Program-made: the position numbers and the translations under genes | DNA from: Halococcoides cellulosivorans | GTDB lineage: Archaea > Halobacteriota > Halobacteria > Halobacteriales > Haloarculaceae | NCBI RefSeq assembly: GCF_003058365.1 | Contig: NZ_CP028858.1 | Location: 868,001-932,000 of the forward strand | Direction of reading: 5' to 3' | Length of the DNA: 64,000 nucleotides | The notes under the pieces: generated by a model | What the model was told of the DNA's origin: nothing | What the model saw: the letters and a program-made list of their open reading frames with translations, nothing else | Database searches by the model: none | Shown here: positions 53,673 through 63,132 of the stretch, in pieces | Numbering within the stretch: the first letter of the stretch is position 1 | Layout: every line of letters starts with the position of its first letter

Positions 53673-55778
53673 ATGACCGACCCGCTCGCCCGCAACCGTC
53701 TCGACGACGCGGAGAGTCCGTATCTCCGCCAGCACGCCGACAATCTCGTCCACTGGCAGCCCTGGGACGACGCCGCTCGCGAGGCGGCCCGGGCCCGCGA
53801 CCGCCCGATCTTCCTGTCGATCGGCTACGCGGCCTGTCACTGGTGTCACGTCATGGCCGAGGAGAGTTTCGAGGACGACCGCGTGGCCGAGCGGCTGAAC
53901 GACGATTTCGTCCCGATCAAAGTCGATCGGGAACAGCGGCCGGCGCTCGACCGGATCTACCAGGCCGTCGCGACCCGCGTCGCCGGCCGCGGTGGCTGGC
54001 CGCTCTCGGTCTGGACGACCCCGGACGGCCGCCCGTTTCACGTCGCGACCTACGTGCCACTGGAGTCTCGGGGGCGCTCACCGGGCTTTCTCGACCTCCT
54101 CGACCGACTCGACGACGCCTGGGCGACCGATCGAGAGACGATCGAGTCGCGGGCCGATCGGTTCGAGGCGGCCGCGACTGGTGCACTCGGTGAGGCCGCG
54201 GGTGAGGCGGCCGCGCCCGCACAGCCCGCCGATCCGCCGACCGAGGCGCTCCGGGCGGCCGCCGACGCCGCCGTCGATCGTGCCGATCGCGAGCACGGCG
54301 GCTTCGGTGACGCCCCGAAGTTCCCCCAGCCCCGGCGGATTCGGTTGTGCTATCGCGCCGCGATGCGGACCGGTGAGGCCGCGTACCGTGAGGTCGCGAC
54401 CGAGGCGCTCGACGCCCTGATCCGGGGCGGGATTGACGACCACGTCGGCGGCGGATTCCACCGGTACGCGACCGACCGGGAGTGGATCGTCCCGCACTTC
54501 GAGAAGATGGCCTACGACAACGCCGAGATTCCACGCGCGCTGGTCACCGGCTATCGCGTGACGGGCCGGGAGGCGTTCGCGACAGGCGTCGAGGAGACCA
54601 TCGCCTTTCTTGACCGGGAGCTGCGCCACTCCGACGGCACCTACTACAGTTCGCTGTCGGCCCGTAGCGACGGCCAGGAGGGGGCCTTTTACACCTGGAC
54701 GCCCGACGAGATCGCGGCTGCCGTCGAGCGGGCGGGTCTCGACGCCGCGACGAGCGACTTGCTCTGTGCGCGATTCGGGATCGACGGGCGCGGTGAGGCG
54801 GGGACGGTCCTCGCGGTCGATCGGTCGATCGACGACCTCGCCGGTGCGGATCGCGATCCCGAGGCGGTCCGCGCGGCGATCGATCGCGGCCTCGACGCGC
54901 TTCGATCCGCTCGGGCCGACCGCACGCGCCCCGACCGCGACGAGAAGCGCCTCGCGGGCTGGAACGGCCTGCTGATCTCGATGCTCGCGGAGGCTGGCCT
55001 CGCGATCGACGCGAGCTACGCCGATCGGGCCGCGGACGCACTCGACGCGGCCCGCGCACTGTTCGTCGACGGCGATCGGGTCCACCGCCGGGCGCGCGGT
55101 GACACGGTCGGCCTGCCGGGGACGCTCACCGATTACGCCGCGCTCGGGCAGGCCGCGTTCGACGTCCACCAGGCCACCGGGGACGTCGACGCGCTCGCAC
55201 TCGCCGTCGACCTCGGCGCGGCGATCTGCGAGCGGTTCCACGAGGACGGCCGTCTCTTTCTCACCGCCGACAGCGCGACGCCCCTCGTTCGCGCACAGGA
55301 ACGGGCCGATCGATCGACGCCGGCGGCGACGGGGTTGGCGGTCGACCTGCTCGGCGCCCTCGACCCGTTCGTCCCCGACGACCGGTTCGGGCGCGTCGTC
55401 GAGCGGGTCCTGGAGACCCACGCCGACCGGATCCGGGCGGACCCACTCCAGCACGCGACGCTCGTGCTCGCGGCCGATCGCGTCACTGCCGGTGGGACGG
55501 AACTCACGATGGCGGGCGACCCGCCGGCGACCTGGCGCGAGCGCCTGGGGGCCGCGGCACTCCCCGCACGGACGATTACCCAGCGTACAGCGGCGGCTGA
55601 CGACCTCGACGACGACCTCGCGACGCTCGGCATCGACGACACGCCGCCGATCTGGGCCGGGCGTGACGCCCGGGATGGGCCGACGCTGTACGCCTGCCGC
55701 GATCGGACCTGCTCGGCCCCGCTCGACGATCCGGACGCGGCGCTCGACTGGTTCGATATCGGGCGGCCTGCGGAGTAA
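53673..55778 (+). CDS. Thioredoxin-fold DUF255/YyaL-type protein
   Basis: A 701-residue protein with the YyaL/SSP411 layout: an N-terminal thioredoxin-like DUF255 domain with IGYAACHWCHVMAEESF, then an (alpha/alpha)6-barrel-like region (AGE-like, about 280-690). The HWC tripeptide is a conserved pseudo-active site. Proposed functions of this family concern spermatogenesis-like or sugar-epimerase relatives; for haloarchaea it is unknown. ATG 53673 places the conserved NRLDDAESPYLRQHADNLV correctly. Confidence 0.83.
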   Translation: MTDPLARNRLDDAESPYLRQHADNLVHWQPWDDAAREAARARDRPIFLSIGYAACHWCHVMAEESFEDDRVAERLNDDFVPIKVDREQRPALDRIYQAVATRVAGRGGWPLSVWTTPDGRPFHVATYVPLESRGRSPGFLDLLDRLDDAWATDRETIESRADRFEAAATGALGEAAGEAAAPAQPADPPTEALRAAADAAVDRADREHGGFGDAPKFPQPRRIRLCYRAAMRTGEAAYREVATEALDALIRGGIDDHVGGGFHRYATDREWIVPHFEKMAYDNAEIPRALVTGYRVTGREAFATGVEETIAFLDRELRHSDGTYYSSLSARSDGQEGAFYTWTPDEIAAAVERAGLDAATSDLLCARFGIDGRGEAGTVLAVDRSIDDLAGADRDPEAVRAAIDRGLDALRSARADRTRPDRDEKRLAGWNGLLISMLAEAGLAIDASYADRAADALDAARALFVDGDRVHRRARGDTVGLPGTLTDYAALGQAAFDVHQATGDVDALALAVDLGAAICERFHEDGRLFLTADSATPLVRAQERADRSTPAATGLAVDLLGALDPFVPDDRFGRVVERVLETHADRIRADPLQHATLVLAADRVTAGGTELTMAGDPPATWRERLGAAALPARTITQRTAAADDLDDDLATLGIDDTPPIWAGRDARDGPTLYACRDRTCSAPLDDPDAALDWFDIGRPAE

Positions 55779-56165
55779 TCACTCCGCGAGGCGATCGGCC
55801 AGCCAGGTCGCGATCGGTTCGCCCTCGTCTTCGACGTACCGGGCCCGTTCGGTCCCCGATCCGTCGCGATCGGTCGGATCGGCACCCGACTCGACGACGA
55901 CGGTCGGGATCGACACGATCTCGTCGCGCTCGACGCGTGGTCCGACTTTCTCGCCGTCTCGTTTCTCGACCGGGTAGACGTGAACGCGCTGGTCGTCGAT
56001 GCCGGCGGCCGCGAGCGCCGCCGCGAACGCAGGGAGTCGGTCTCGACAGTCCGGGCACCAGTCGCCTCCCCAGACTCTGATGGCGACGCTATCGTCGATC
56101 TCCGACAGCGTCGCGACCGCGTCGGCCGAGGGCTCGCCGTCTGGCGTCATCGAGTCGAGTGTCAT
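55779..56165 (-). CDS. Thioredoxin-family protein with CPDC active site
   Basis: A 128-residue thioredoxin-like protein with WGGDWCPDCRDRLPAF; CPDC is similar to thioredoxins of the TlpA/TrxA-like small class. The fold continues with VSIPTVVVESG (cis-Pro). Stop is immediately after that of the convergent DUF255 gene. It may serve peroxiredoxin, MsrA or another reductase in the redox network. Both M1 and M6 are possible starts. Confidence 0.83.
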   Translation of the reverse strand: MTLDSMTPDGEPSADAVATLSEIDDSVAIRVWGGDWCPDCRDRLPAFAAALAAAGIDDQRVHVYPVEKRDGEKVGPRVERDEIVSIPTVVVESGADPTDRDGSGTERARYVEDEGEPIATWLADRLAE

Positions 56166-56233
56166 ACTCGTGTTCGGCGGTCGGTCGAAAAGACGGTTCG
56201 GATCGCAAGATCTGGCCTCATTCGCGTCGCGGC

Positions 56234-56935
56234 TCAGCCGTCCGGGTCGGCCGTCTCGTCGTCGACCGAGCCGTACTCGATGGCTGTCTCGTCCGTGGTC
56301 TCGTCGTCTGTGCCGGGGTCGTCTATGTCTGGGTCGTCCGGCGAGACGACGTCGTCGACGAACATTTCGCCGGGGGCGGTGTGACCGTTGCTGTCACCGA
56401 AGCCGGCACTCAAGACGCGTGTCAAGGCTTCTTCGACGGTTTCGTCGCGCACATCGTACTGGTCGGGTTCGATTTCGATGACGAACCCTGTCGTCACGTT
56501 CGGCGCGGTCGGTAAAAAGAGGACGTCACGGCCGTCGGGGGTCGTCTCGCCGGTCTTGAACGCCGTCATGCGCATCCCGGGCCAGGTCTCGACCGAGACG
56601 GGGGCCTGTAACGACTCGGTCGTCGACAGCGCCGTCTCGGCGGCGGTCTTCGAGGCGTTGTAGATCACGCGCAGGCCCGGCAGTTTGTTCATCACGTCGT
56701 CGAGCGCGCGTTCGAGGATGACGCCCACGGCGGTGCGCATCAGATAGCCGACGGCGAACACCAGCAAGACGAAGACGACGAGCGTGACGGCGACTCGCAA
56801 CGGCGCTGGCTTCAGGTCGATCGGGACTTCTTTGACGAAGTTGTAGATCCAGGCGAGAACGGCGAGCGTCACCAGAAGCGGCGTCAACACGATCAATCCG
56901 CTCGCAAAGTCCCGCTTCCAGGTCGCACTCATCAC
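56234..56935 (-). CDS. DUF502 membrane protein
   Basis: A 233-residue protein with two N-terminal helices (about 11-33 and 45-66) followed by PGLRVIYNASKTAAETAL, typical of DUF502 proteins (conserved P(G/I)xxxIYxxxK pattern). The acidic C-terminal 50 residues are a low-complexity Asp/Thr tail. It acts at the membrane; function unknown. ATG at M1 or M2. Confidence 0.8.
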   Translation of the reverse strand: MMSATWKRDFASGLIVLTPLLVTLAVLAWIYNFVKEVPIDLKPAPLRVAVTLVVFVLLVFAVGYLMRTAVGVILERALDDVMNKLPGLRVIYNASKTAAETALSTTESLQAPVSVETWPGMRMTAFKTGETTPDGRDVLFLPTAPNVTTGFVIEIEPDQYDVRDETVEEALTRVLSAGFGDSNGHTAPGEMFVDDVVSPDDPDIDDPGTDDETTDETAIEYGSVDDETADPDG

Positions 56936-56959
56936 CCGATTCTGGGCGGCCCACTCACA

Positions 56960-57223
56960 TTAAGGGTTGGCGTCTGGGGACGACGTCGTGCTCGTGGGGG
57001 CCGCGTAGGTGTGACCGATGGCGAGACTCGTCGCGTTCACGCCCAGCAACGTGACGAAGACGAACAGATCGGTGAGGCCGTCGAGGCCGACGATCAGCCA
57101 GGCGACCTGGACCAGCGGCAGCGTGATCGCCAGCCAAAAAGCCAGTGCTCGGATCGTCGGGATCACTCGGCGGGGCGATCCACGGACGTGATCGATGGGG
57201 CCGTCGATGGTTGAACTCGACAT
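56960..57223 (-). CDS. Small membrane protein next to DUF502
   Basis: An 87-residue protein with two hydrophobic helices (about 28-48 and 52-70). Transcribed with the DUF502 gene (24 nt gap). No motif. Likely an accessory membrane protein. Confidence 0.5.
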   Translation of the reverse strand: MSSSTIDGPIDHVRGSPRRVIPTIRALAFWLAITLPLVQVAWLIVGLDGLTDLFVFVTLLGVNATSLAIGHTYAAPTSTTSSPDANP

Positions 57224-57582
57224 GTGAGGGACCTCGCGTGATTCAGTCCATGGCCCCTACATCCATATACCCGACAGAACGTTCGGCTGGATTCGGGATC
57301 TTTCAGTGACTTTGATCTGTGGACGAAACCTTTCAGGACGTTTCATCTGGCGTCGAGAGATCTCTTCGCGGCTTCTCAGCCCGTCTTGCTGGTTTGGTCG
57401 TCGAACCGACCGACCGGCCGCTAAATTCAGTCAATGGCCGCCGGACGAGCGAGTGGCCGCCGAACCGATCGACCGGCCGCCGGACGAGTGCCTGGCGGTC
57501 GAACCGATCGCTCGGGTGTCGAACCCCGTCCGATCGCTCTATCGAAGCGTGGATTTATCCCTGCCCCGGCGATACCTTCGGT
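57224..57582. other. Upstream region of the proteasome beta gene with a tandem repeat
   Basis: 359 nt without a confident gene. It contains two adjacent near-identical 39-nt units (57436-57474 and 57475-57513) and a partial third before them. An open frame on the plus strand runs into psmB but is Arg/Pro-rich and inconsistent with a longer proteasome propeptide. Promoter of psmB is presumably between 57520 and 57580. Confidence 0.5.
57436..57513 (+). repeat. Two-unit 39-nt tandem repeat
   Basis: Each unit begins GGCCGCCGGACGAG and ends in GAACCGATCG followed by three or four variable bases. The units differ at several positions, so it is a degenerate repeat. Confidence 0.6.
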
Positions 57583-58305
57583 ATGCACGACTCCCAGCCA
57601 GAGTTCTCGCGCGCTCGCGACCGCCTGGAGCCGGACCTGCCGCCGGTACACGAACCGCGTCTCGGATCCCTGCCCGACTCGGGGGCCGACGAGAACGGCG
57701 ACGTCGCCAAGACCGGCACGACCACCATCGGCCTGACGACCGCCGACGGCGTCGTGGTCGCGACCGACCGCCGTGCGAGTCTCGGCGGGCGGTTCGTCTC
57801 GAACAAGCGCGTCCAGAAGGTCGAACAGATCCACCCGAACGCGGCGCTCACCCTGGTCGGTTCCGTGGGTGGTGCCCAGTCGTTCATTCGGACGCTCCGC
57901 GCGGAGGTCAACCTCTACGAGTCGCGTCGCGGGACGGACATGTCGATGAAAGCGCTCTCGACGCTCGCGGGCAACTTCGCGCGTGGCGGCCCCTTCTTCG
58001 CGATCAATCCGATCCTCGGTGGCGTCGACGACGAGGGCGCACACGTTTACTCGATCGACCCGGCCGGCGGCGTCATGGAAGACGAGTACACCGTCACGGG
58101 GTCGGGCCTGACGGTCGCGTACGGCACCCTCGAAGACCGGTACGAACCGGGCATGGACACCGACGACGCCGTCGCGGCCGCTGCGGCCAGCGTTCAGGCT
58201 GCCGCCGAACGTGACACGGGGTCGGGCAACGGCCTGTACATCGCCGTGGTCGACGAGTCGGGCGTCGACATCACCTCGTACGACGAGTACGAAGACGCCT
58301 TCTGA
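57583..58305 (+). CDS. psmB: Proteasome subunit beta
   Basis: A 240-residue 20S proteasome beta subunit. The propeptide (about 45 residues) ends in VAKTG before the Thr46 nucleophile (TTTIGL). Catalytic residues Lys and Asp follow at the usual spacing (ATDRRASLGGRFVSNK). Active in the cytoplasm with alpha subunits, PAN or Cdc48-type ATPases. Length is normal. A tandem repeat is in the upstream spacer. Confidence 0.96.
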   Translation: MHDSQPEFSRARDRLEPDLPPVHEPRLGSLPDSGADENGDVAKTGTTTIGLTTADGVVVATDRRASLGGRFVSNKRVQKVEQIHPNAALTLVGSVGGAQSFIRTLRAEVNLYESRRGTDMSMKALSTLAGNFARGGPFFAINPILGGVDDEGAHVYSIDPAGGVMEDEYTVTGSGLTVAYGTLEDRYEPGMDTDDAVAAAAASVQAAAERDTGSGNGLYIAVVDESGVDITSYDEYEDAF

Positions 58306-58390
58306 GGCCGGTCTCGCCGGCATTCGTCGACAGACGCGACACGCACAGCCGTCGCGCCGGCGTTAAGTGCAATCGCCCCGCCGATCCGCC

Positions 58391-59722
58391 ATGGATCTGT
58401 TCGGAACGTCTGGCGTGCGGGGCCCCGTCGGTGAGACCGTCACGCTCGAACGCGCGCTCGCGCTCGGGACGGCGGCCGGCCAGGACGGCGAGGAGTTCGT
58501 CCTCGGGCGCGACGGGCGGACGACCGGGCGGGCGATCGCAGACGCCGTCGCCGCGGGCCTCCAGCGCGCGGGGGCACGCGTCGAGCGGATCGGTGTCGTC
58601 CCCACGCCGACGCTGGCGTGGGCCTCACAGGGCCGCCGGGGGATCATGGTCACCGCGAGTCACAATCCGCCCCGCGACAACGGCCTCAAGTTCTTTCGAG
58701 ACGGCCAGGAGTACGATCGTGATGCGGAGCGCCGCCTCGAATCCCGACTCGACACCGCCCCTGCGAGCGTCGACGCCCTCGAATTCGGGGAGACGACGCG
58801 TGGCGACCCACTCAGCGCCTATCGCGATCGGATCGTCGCGTACGCTCGCGAGCGCGTAGGACCGATCGCGGCGACCGGCGTCGTGGTCGACTGCGGGACG
58901 GGCGTCGGCGGTCTGGCGACCCCACAGGTGCTTGACCGTCTGGGCGCCGACGTGCTCGCCGTCGACGCCCACGTCGATGGCACCTTTCCCGCGCGACCGA
59001 GCAAGCCCACCGCCGACACGCTCACCGACACGGCGGCCCTGATCGCGAGGACCGATCGTATCGACTGTGCGATCGCTCACGACGGCGACGCCGATCGGAC
59101 CGTCCTGCTCGACAGCGAGGGCGAGATCGTCCCCGCCGATACAGTGCTCGCGATCCTGGCTGGTCACTACCTCACCGAGGGCGGCCGGGTGCTCACGACG
59201 CCCGACACCTCCGATCGGATCGACGAGCGTGTCGCGGACCTCGGCGGGCGGGTCGATCGGACCGCGCTCGGAACGCTTCACGAGGCGATGGATGGCCAGG
59301 AGGCGACCGCGGAGACCGTCTTCGCGGGCGAGCCCTGGAAACACGTCCACCCGCCGCTGGGCCCCTGGATCGACGGGATCGCGAGCGCGGCGCTACTCGT
59401 CGCGTTGATCGATCGCGACGGCCTCGCGGCGCTTCGTAATCCGATCACCGAGCGACCGAAAGCCGAACGCTCGGTCGACTGTCCCGACGACGCGAAAGCC
59501 GCCGCGATGGATCGCCTGACCGAGCGTCTCCCCGCCGCGATCGACCACGAGAGCGTCGACACCGACTACGGCGTTCGTCTGACGCTCTCGGAGGGCTGGA
59601 TTCTCGTCCGTCCGAGCGGGACCGAACCCAAACTCCGCGTATATCTCGAACAGAGCGACGCCGACGCGCTGGCCGAGCGCGTCGTCGAGATCCTTCGGGA
59701 AGCGGTCGAACGGGTCGCCTGA
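58391..59722 (+). CDS. Phosphoglucosamine/phosphohexo-mutase (GlmM-like)
   Basis: A 443-residue alpha-D-phosphohexomutase. The phosphoserine loop is VTASHNPPRDNGLKFF, the Mg-binding loop AHDGDADRTVL, the substrate-binding loop AGEPWKHVHPPLG (unlike the usual GEExSGH) and the phosphate loop RPSGTEPKLRVY. It interconverts hexose-6- and 1-phosphates, probably glucosamine phosphate for surface glycans. ATG 58391 was chosen rather than the upstream GTG. Confidence 0.88.
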   Translation: MDLFGTSGVRGPVGETVTLERALALGTAAGQDGEEFVLGRDGRTTGRAIADAVAAGLQRAGARVERIGVVPTPTLAWASQGRRGIMVTASHNPPRDNGLKFFRDGQEYDRDAERRLESRLDTAPASVDALEFGETTRGDPLSAYRDRIVAYARERVGPIAATGVVVDCGTGVGGLATPQVLDRLGADVLAVDAHVDGTFPARPSKPTADTLTDTAALIARTDRIDCAIAHDGDADRTVLLDSEGEIVPADTVLAILAGHYLTEGGRVLTTPDTSDRIDERVADLGGRVDRTALGTLHEAMDGQEATAETVFAGEPWKHVHPPLGPWIDGIASAALLVALIDRDGLAALRNPITERPKAERSVDCPDDAKAAAMDRLTERLPAAIDHESVDTDYGVRLTLSEGWILVRPSGTEPKLRVYLEQSDADALAERVVEILREAVERVA

Positions 59723-59781
59723 ACGACGCCGTCTCGCGGATCGCTTCCGATCCTACCTGTGGCGTCGGAGACTCCGCCCGC

Positions 59782-60936
59782 TCACATCGACCGCCAGGCG
59801 CGGGCGGCACTGACGGGTGAATCGATCGAACTGAGCCATCGCGCGGCGATCGCCTTCTTCAGCGTTCGGGCGGCCGGCCCGCCGAACGTCTCGACCGGGA
59901 CGCCCATCACGTCGTGGGCGACGGCGTCGTCACCGATCGACGCGACCGTGCCTTTGTCGTCGTAGGTCCACTCGTCGAGCGGTCGCCCCTCCATCGCGCG
60001 GACGACGTTGTCGGCGACGGCCTCGCCTGCGCCCCACGCGGCTTCGGCGGTCGGCGGGATCGGCTCGCCGCTCGGCCCGTCGATCGCTGCGGCGTCACCG
60101 ACCGCGAACACCGACTCGGCGCTCGTCCGGAAATCACGCGCGGTGTGGATCCGATAGCTGTTCGAGTCGACGGTAAGATCGCTGTCTCGCAGCGCGTCCT
60201 GGCCGCGGATCCCCCCGGTCCAGACGAACACGTCGGCGTCGATCCGATCGCCGTCGTCGAGGGTGATCCGGTCGGCCTCGACGCAGTCGACGAACGATCC
60301 CGTTCGGACCGTTACACCTGCGTTTTCGAGTTCCTCACGGAGGCGACGGCCGAACTTGCGATCGCCGCCGGGGTAGACACGATCGAGCCCTTCGAGGATC
60401 GTCACGTCGATCGCGGCGGTGAGCCGATCGGCCAGCGCGGCGACCTCGCCGGCGGTCTGGACGCCCGTGAGTCCGGCCCCGCCGACCACGACGCTCGTCG
60501 TCTCGGTCGCGTCGGTCGCCTCGCGGATGGCGTCGTGAATCCCGAGCGCGTCGTCGAGGCTCTTCAGCGTATGGCCGTGGTCGAGGACGCCCGGGATGTC
60601 GTAAGTCGCCGTCTGTGAGCCGAGCGCGACGATCGCGGTGTCGTACTCGATCGTCGAGCCGTCGGCACAGCGCACACGGGAGTCGGCGCTCTCGATCGCC
60701 TCGACCCGTGCTTCGCGAAACGTTGTCTTCGGGCCGGCGATCGTCTCGACGGGGACCGTGATCGATTCTGCGACGGTCGGGTCGCGAATACAGCGGTGGA
60801 CTTCGTGGAGGACGAGGTGCTCGGACGACTCGGAGACCCAGACGATCTCACAGTCCTCGGGCGCGACGGATTCCAGCCGATCGACGGCTGACACCCCCGC
60901 GTAGCCGGCACCGAGCACCACCACCGTCGCTGTCAT
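59782..60936 (-). CDS. NADH dehydrogenase-type FAD/NAD(P)-binding oxidoreductase (NDH-2-like)
   Basis: About 384 residues. VVVLGAGYAGVSAVDRL is the N-terminal FAD motif and VVVGGAGLTGVQTAGEVAAL the NAD motif; SVFAVGDAAAIDGPSGEP is the conserved C-terminal FAD loop. It resembles non-proton-pumping NADH:quinone oxidoreductases. ATG 60936 is preferred to GTG 60945. Convergent with the phosphohexomutase gene. Confidence 0.88.
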   Translation of the reverse strand: MTATVVVLGAGYAGVSAVDRLESVAPEDCEIVWVSESSEHLVLHEVHRCIRDPTVAESITVPVETIAGPKTTFREARVEAIESADSRVRCADGSTIEYDTAIVALGSQTATYDIPGVLDHGHTLKSLDDALGIHDAIREATDATETTSVVVGGAGLTGVQTAGEVAALADRLTAAIDVTILEGLDRVYPGGDRKFGRRLREELENAGVTVRTGSFVDCVEADRITLDDGDRIDADVFVWTGGIRGQDALRDSDLTVDSNSYRIHTARDFRTSAESVFAVGDAAAIDGPSGEPIPPTAEAAWGAGEAVADNVVRAMEGRPLDEWTYDDKGTVASIGDDAVAHDVMGVPVETFGGPAARTLKKAIAARWLSSIDSPVSAARAWRSM

Positions 60937-61004
60937 GGCCGTCACTGAGGGACAGCCGCGTACAAAGGTGTTGGAACCCGGTTTGCTGGCCGATATTGCC
61001 GGAG

Positions 61005-61688
61005 TCAGTCGAGAAGGCCGGCGAGGCGGTTTCGAACCCGGCGTTTGGCCCCGCCCGCGGCCTGGCGGACGCTCAGATGCAACGGCGTTCGGCGCCCGTC
61101 GATGTCCGTCTCGCCAGCGGCGATCGCGTCGAGGATCGCCGCGCTCGTCGGGGCGGCGTCGACGCGGGTGATCGCCTGTCCGACCATGGGGGCCACGTGG
61201 GCGTCACTGCCGGCGACCGCGGGCAGGCCGTGTTCGCGAGCGAACGTTTCCGCGCGGTGGTTTGCATACCCCGTCAACAGGCGAGAGTTGTACACTTCGA
61301 TCGCGTCCGCCCGCGCGAGGTCCGACCGCGAGATGTTGGCCATCACGCCGCTGCGCGTCTTCTGAAAGGGGTGGGGGACGACTGCGATGCCGCCCGCGTC
61401 GTGGATGCGGTCGACGGTCGCGACGAACGGACGCTGGGGTGGAACGGCCTCGTCGATCCCCAGCGCGAGGACGTGGCCCGCTGCGCTGGTGACCTCCATC
61501 CCGGGGATTCCGACGAGATCGTACGCTGGCGCGCGTTCGACGGCGTCCTGGCTGGCAGCGAACTCGTCGTGATCGGTGACGGCGAGCGCGTCGAGGCCGA
61601 TCGCACTCGCCCGTTCGAGCAATGCGGACACGTCGTCCCGCCCGTCGTAAGAGGCCGCGGAGTGGGCGTGAAGCTCGACCGAGAGCAC
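61005..61688 (-). CDS. PHP-domain metal-dependent phosphoesterase
   Basis: A 227-residue PHP domain. Metal ligands are visible in VELHAHSAASYDG, AVTDHDEF, GIPGMEVTSAAGH, VVPHPFQ and AGSDAHVAP. It may act on nucleotides or histidinol phosphate-like substrates. Downstream of the NDH-2-like gene and upstream of the radical SAM gene, all leftward. Confidence 0.85.
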   Translation of the reverse strand: MLSVELHAHSAASYDGRDDVSALLERASAIGLDALAVTDHDEFAASQDAVERAPAYDLVGIPGMEVTSAAGHVLALGIDEAVPPQRPFVATVDRIHDAGGIAVVPHPFQKTRSGVMANISRSDLARADAIEVYNSRLLTGYANHRAETFAREHGLPAVAGSDAHVAPMVGQAITRVDAAPTSAAILDAIAAGETDIDGRRTPLHLSVRQAAGGAKRRVRNRLAGLLD

Positions 61689-61736
61689 ACCGCTATTTCT
61701 CGGTCGGGGGTCTAAAGCGCCCCGGTCGCCGTCGGG

Positions 61737-62933
61737 TCAGTCCGCGGAGACGTCGCCGCCGGTTCGGAGGCGAGTCGGGAGGTGACACTGCGGGTCCGGC
61801 GCGAACGGATCGCCGTGGACGGCCGCCGAGCGGACCGGCGATCCACCGCCACAGTACTCGAAGATTTCACACTCTCGACAGCGCTCGGCGGCGTACGCCT
61901 CGCGGTCACGCAGCCGTTCGAGCAGCGGATCGGGGTCATCGCGCCAGATCTCTTCGAACGACTGCTCGCGGACGTTCCCGACGGTCTTCGATTGCCAGAA
62001 CTGGTTGGGGTGGACGCGCCCACGGTGGTCGATATCGGCGACGCGGTCGCCGGTCGGGTCGCCGCCGTTGGTCGCGAGATGCTGTCGGACGCGGTCGGCG
62101 TGCTCCGCGCCGAGTTCGGTCTCGGCGTAGTCGATGATGAGTCCGGCGTCGGCGTAGTTGCCCACCAGCAGCGTCTCGACGTCGAACCCGCGTTCGTGGG
62201 CGTCCAGCGTGACGTCGAACACGCGCCGGACGACCTCGCGGCGATCGACCGGCGAGAGGTCGATCGACTGGAGCGCCTCGCCACGCCCGCCGTAGGAGAG
62301 GTGGTACACACAGACCCGGTCGATCCCCCGGAGTTCGGCGATGTCGAGCAACTCCTCCAGATCGTCGACGTTGCGCTCGGTGACAGTAAACCGAATGCCC
62401 GTGTCGAGGCCGACAGCCTGACAGGCCTCGATCCCCGCCATCGCGCCGTCGAACGCGCCCTCTTCGCCGCGGATCGCGTCGTGGGTCTCGGGCAGGCCGT
62501 CGACGGAGACGCCGGCGTACGCCAGCCCCGCCTCTTTCAGCGCCGCCGCGCGGTCTTCGTCGAGCAGAGTCCCGTTCGTCGAGAGCACCGCGCGCAGCCC
62601 CTGATCGGTGGCGTACGCCACGAGTTCCTCCAGATCGTCCCGAACGAGCGGTTCGCCACCCGAGAAGAGCAAGACTGGCACGCCGAACGCCGCGAGGTCG
62701 TCGATGAGCGCTTTGCCTTCGTCGGTATCGAACTCCTCGGGACTCGGCTCGTCGGCGTCGGCATAGCAGTGCTCGCAGGTGAGATTACAGCCCGCGGTCA
62801 GATTCCAGACGACGACGGGCGCGTCCGGACGGTCCTGGCTGATCTGCTCGGCGTCGGACTCGTGGCCGTCGTCGTAGCGGAGTCCGTCGCCCGGGGCGTC
62901 GAGGTCGGTGAGGAGTTTGCTGACGGAAATCAT
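61737..62933 (-). CDS. Radical SAM/SPASM protein (candidate haem-branch AhbC/AhbD-like)
   Basis: About 398 residues starting MISVSKLLTDL. The radical SAM cluster is GCNLTCEHCYA (Cys49, Cys53, Cys56). VLLFSGGEPLVRDDLEEL is the GGE SAM-binding segment and the C-terminal SPASM-like end has CRECEIFEYCGGG. In haloarchaea such proteins participate in the siroheme-to-haem Ahb pathway or mature peptides. The divergent 63133 gene has the same architecture. Which role applies is not decided by the sequence. Confidence 0.8.
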   Translation of the reverse strand: MISVSKLLTDLDAPGDGLRYDDGHESDAEQISQDRPDAPVVVWNLTAGCNLTCEHCYADADEPSPEEFDTDEGKALIDDLAAFGVPVLLFSGGEPLVRDDLEELVAYATDQGLRAVLSTNGTLLDEDRAAALKEAGLAYAGVSVDGLPETHDAIRGEEGAFDGAMAGIEACQAVGLDTGIRFTVTERNVDDLEELLDIAELRGIDRVCVYHLSYGGRGEALQSIDLSPVDRREVVRRVFDVTLDAHERGFDVETLLVGNYADAGLIIDYAETELGAEHADRVRQHLATNGGDPTGDRVADIDHRGRVHPNQFWQSKTVGNVREQSFEEIWRDDPDPLLERLRDREAYAAERCRECEIFEYCGGGSPVRSAAVHGDPFAPDPQCHLPTRLRTGGDVSAD

Positions 62934-62993
62934 GGCTCTATGGGCTGGTCTTTCGTATTTCTCTGCTCGACCCTTTACGGTCTGTCTCTCGTT

Positions 62994-63006
62994 CCCACCC
63001 GGTGGG
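62994..63006. promoter_or_regulatory. Palindrome in the divergent radical SAM promoter region
   Basis: CCCACCCGGTGGG has 6-bp perfect arms with a central C. It is in the 200-nt shared upstream region of two radical SAM genes, 61 nt from the 62933 start. A likely operator, by symmetry only. Confidence 0.4.
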
Positions 63007-63096
63007 AAACCGATCCGCCGTTTTCGGGCGGCTCGAAACCTGCGGCAAGTGTTTCCGGTACTGTTCGGGGTCGTTTTCGGGAGTCGAGACCAGCCC

Positions 63097-63113
63097 GGGG
63101 GTCTAAGACCCCC
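63097..63113. promoter_or_regulatory. Palindrome directly upstream of the 63133 radical SAM start
   Basis: GGGGGTCT-A-AGACCCCC has 8-bp perfect inverted arms around one A. It ends 20 nt before the ATG at 63133, so a bound protein, or a hairpin in the RNA, could block initiation. Confidence 0.5.
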
Positions 63114-63132
63114 CGAACCCTGGCGGCGGTAC

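Noticed and set aside
57306-57582. Longer N-terminus for proteasome beta (start near 57319)
   Set aside because: Adds Arg/Trp/Pro-rich repeats unlike any proteasome propeptide; ATG 57583 gives the normal 45-residue propeptide.
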